From Myxococcus sp. (GTDB lineage: Bacteria; Myxococcota; Myxococcia; Myxococcales; Myxococcaceae): 42,413 bases of DNA. Where the stretch lies: the NCBI GenBank assembly GCA_014879945.1, contig JACSRE010000197.1, forward strand, positions 1 to 42,413, written 5' to 3'. The notes below the pieces were generated by a model. That model had not been told where the DNA came from. It ran no database searches and worked only from the letters and a program-made list of their open reading frames with translations. The position numbers and the translations under genes are program-made. The first letter of the stretch is position 1, and each line of letters begins with the position of its first letter. Below are positions 41,148-42,413 of this stretch, piece by piece.

Positions 41148-42413
41148 TGCCGCTGGAGTTCCTCGAGCCGCGACTTCGCCTTCTGGTGATCGGTGTCGTC
41201 GGGCGGCGTCATCATGATCACCTCCTTGAAGAGCCGGCCGGCCTCGTCGGGGCTCGTCTCACGCAGCTGGTAGCCGCGCAGGTAGATGTCGTGGGCCTGC
41301 TGCCGCCCCTCCTGGATGATCGCGTTGGCGCCGGGGTGCCCCTGATCGACCTCGAGCACCGTCTGCGCCTTCTGAATGGCCACCACCCAGTTGCGCACCG
41401 TCTTCGCGTTCGAGGCCTCTTTGTAGAAGACCGTCGCCAGGCGCGTGCGCAGCTGCTTGGACAGATCGCTCGACGAGCCGCCGGCGATCTTTTTGTCGAG
41501 CAGGTAGAGGTTGCGCAGCTCGGCCGACGACAGGTTCTCGAGGTTCTTGTTCTTGGTGTCGAACTCCTTGATCTGCGCCTCGAGCGCCCGGCACTGGGCG
41601 TTCTTGGCGGCGCAGGCCTGCGCGAGCGACATCGCGCCCGACTGATCGCCGTTGCGGAAGCGCTGAATCACCTCGAGGTGCGGCGTCTCGGGGATCGCGG
41701 CCGGCAGGTTCGGGTTCTTGATGCGGTTGATGTTGTCTTCGGCCTGCCGCTTGATGTCGGGGGCGTCGCGATCGTCGGGGCGGGCTACCAACACGTCCTC
41801 GGCCATGGCCTTGACCTGCTCCATCGCCGTGAGATCTCGCGGGCTCGCCGACAGCTGCTTGCGGGCGTCGATCACCTTGTCGCCCAGCTTCGTCTGCAGC
41901 TGCTCCTTGAGCTCGTTCTCGCGCCGCTCCATCATGGTGTTCTTGATTCGACCCAGCGCGAGCGAGGCCTTGCCGAGCTGGTTCGCGGTCAGCGCCGCGG
42001 CGGCCTCTTCGAGCGCCTGCTCGTTGGGGATCTCGGTGTTGGCCCGCTCGAGGTAGGTGGCGATCGACTTGGCCTCGAACTTCGGGTCGAACTCGACGAT
42101 CTGCTCCAGGCGCGCCTTCGCCTCGACCCACTTGCCCTCCTTGGTGAGGTTCTTGGCCTCCTGGAAGGCCGTGGTGAGCTCCCGGCGCTGCGCGGCGATG
42201 CCCGCGGCGATCACCGCGTCTGCCTCGGCCTTCTTCTTGGCGATGGCGCGGTACCCGACGAAGAGGGCCATCACCACCGCGAGGGCGCTGCCGGCGATGA
42301 TGAAGACGCGCCGGCGCTTCTTGGCGGCGATGGCGGGGTCCTCGGCGCTGCGCGAGGTGCGCACGGGCCGGGCGCGGCCGGGGGCGGCGCCGCCCGTTCG
42401 CGCGGTGCGGACG
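41144..42413 (-). CDS. TPR-repeat membrane protein, 5' part off the window
   Basis: The reading frame is open from the right edge without a stop, so the true N-terminus is probably outside; a GTG at 42364 is a possible internal start giving 406 residues. The visible part begins with a basic Pro/Arg linker (GGAAPGRARPVRTSRS), then one membrane helix (RRVFIIAGSALAVVMALFVGY), then helical TPR-like repeats with many Lys, Glu and Ala (FQEAKNLTKEGKWVEAKARLEQIV, NWVVAIQKAQTVLEVDQGHPGAN). Such architecture is common in myxobacterial FHA-TPR proteins, whose FHA domain would lie upstream, but this is a guess. It is coupled to xseA by ATGA overlap. Confidence 0.7.
   Translation of the reverse strand, partial: VRTARTGGAAPGRARPVRTSRSAEDPAIAAKKRRRVFIIAGSALAVVMALFVGYRAIAKKKAEADAVIAAGIAAQRRELTTAFQEAKNLTKEGKWVEAKARLEQIVEFDPKFEAKSIATYLERANTEIPNEQALEEAAAALTANQLGKASLALGRIKNTMMERRENELKEQLQTKLGDKVIDARKQLSASPRDLTAMEQVKAMAEDVLVARPDDRDAPDIKRQAEDNINRIKNPNLPAAIPETPHLEVIQRFRNGDQSGAMSLAQACAAKNAQCRALEAQIKEFDTKNKNLENLSSAELRNLYLLDKKIAGGSSSDLSKQLRTRLATVFYKEASNAKTVRNWVVAIQKAQTVLEVDQGHPGANAIIQEGRQQAHDIYLRGYQLRETSPDEAGRLFKEVIMMTPPDDTDHQKAKSRLEELQRQ

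Overview
The window is 42.4 kb of uniformly GC-rich, gene-dense chromosome. It carries 34 protein genes, two of them cut by the window edges, and no gene-free stretch longer than about 125 bp. I saw no rRNA, tRNA, CRISPR array, insertion sequence or phage gene. The gene content points to a myxobacterium (Myxococcota; genus not determinable). The main reason is the bacN-bacO-bacP-padC order (three small bactofilins plus a ParB-like protein), known from Myxococcus xanthus. A Pkn2-type Ser/Thr kinase with a C-terminal membrane segment, Cys-rich FG-GAP lipoproteins, PEGA/TPR proteins and a hybrid kinase ending in a GGDEF-like domain fit the same group. Most genes lie on the minus strand in runs joined by 4-bp start/stop overlaps (ATGA, GTGA, TTGA), and several start at GTG or TTG.

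Layout. (1) 1-4921: two tandem paralogous Cys-rich lipoproteins; the complete one has nine ~48-residue Cys repeats, FG-GAP/VCBS repeats and an SRCR-like domain. (2) 5046-11597 (minus): a MacAB/TolC-type efflux operon in the order YIP1-like protein, TolC-like outer-membrane factor, MacA-like adaptor, ABC ATPase and two MacB-type permeases. (3) 11710-18587 (minus): Fpg/Nei-like glycosylase, PEGA-domain beta-barrel protein, TPR protein, Ser/Thr kinase with a zinc-ribbon N-terminus, LpxL-like acyltransferase and a small membrane protein. (4) 18627-20234: a divergent pair, an SGNH esterase and a Gly/Ser-rich exported protein. (5) 20243-31835 (minus): hybrid histidine kinase, TPR protein, alpha/beta hydrolase, bacN, bacO, bacP, padC, pyrE, a small lipoprotein, and a large transporter-HEAT-cyclic-nucleotide-binding fusion. 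(6) 31896-35732 (plus): an OmpA-family outer-membrane protein followed directly by a lipoprotein. (7) 35737-42413 (minus): a TPR protein running off the edge, then xseA, xseB, a polyprenyl synthase (ispA), dxs and tlyA, a neighbourhood shared by many bacteria.

Functional reading. Region 5 probably encodes the cytoskeletal scaffold that positions the chromosome-segregation machinery (bactofilins with PadC), linked to a pyrimidine gene and a possible nucleotide transporter. Region 7 combines DNA repair (exonuclease VII), isoprenoid precursor synthesis and ribosomal RNA methylation. The observations I would check first are two short peptides at the ends of exonuclease VII: an SSB-like acidic tip (EDDDVPF) closing XseB and a sliding-clamp-like motif (QGDLF) opening XseA. 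Others are the SRCR-like domain in a bacterial lipoprotein, the transporter-HEAT-CNB fusion, and a hybrid kinase whose GGDEF motif reads GGGVF and whose ATP lid is almost absent. Everything here comes from reading the sequence; no database search was run.
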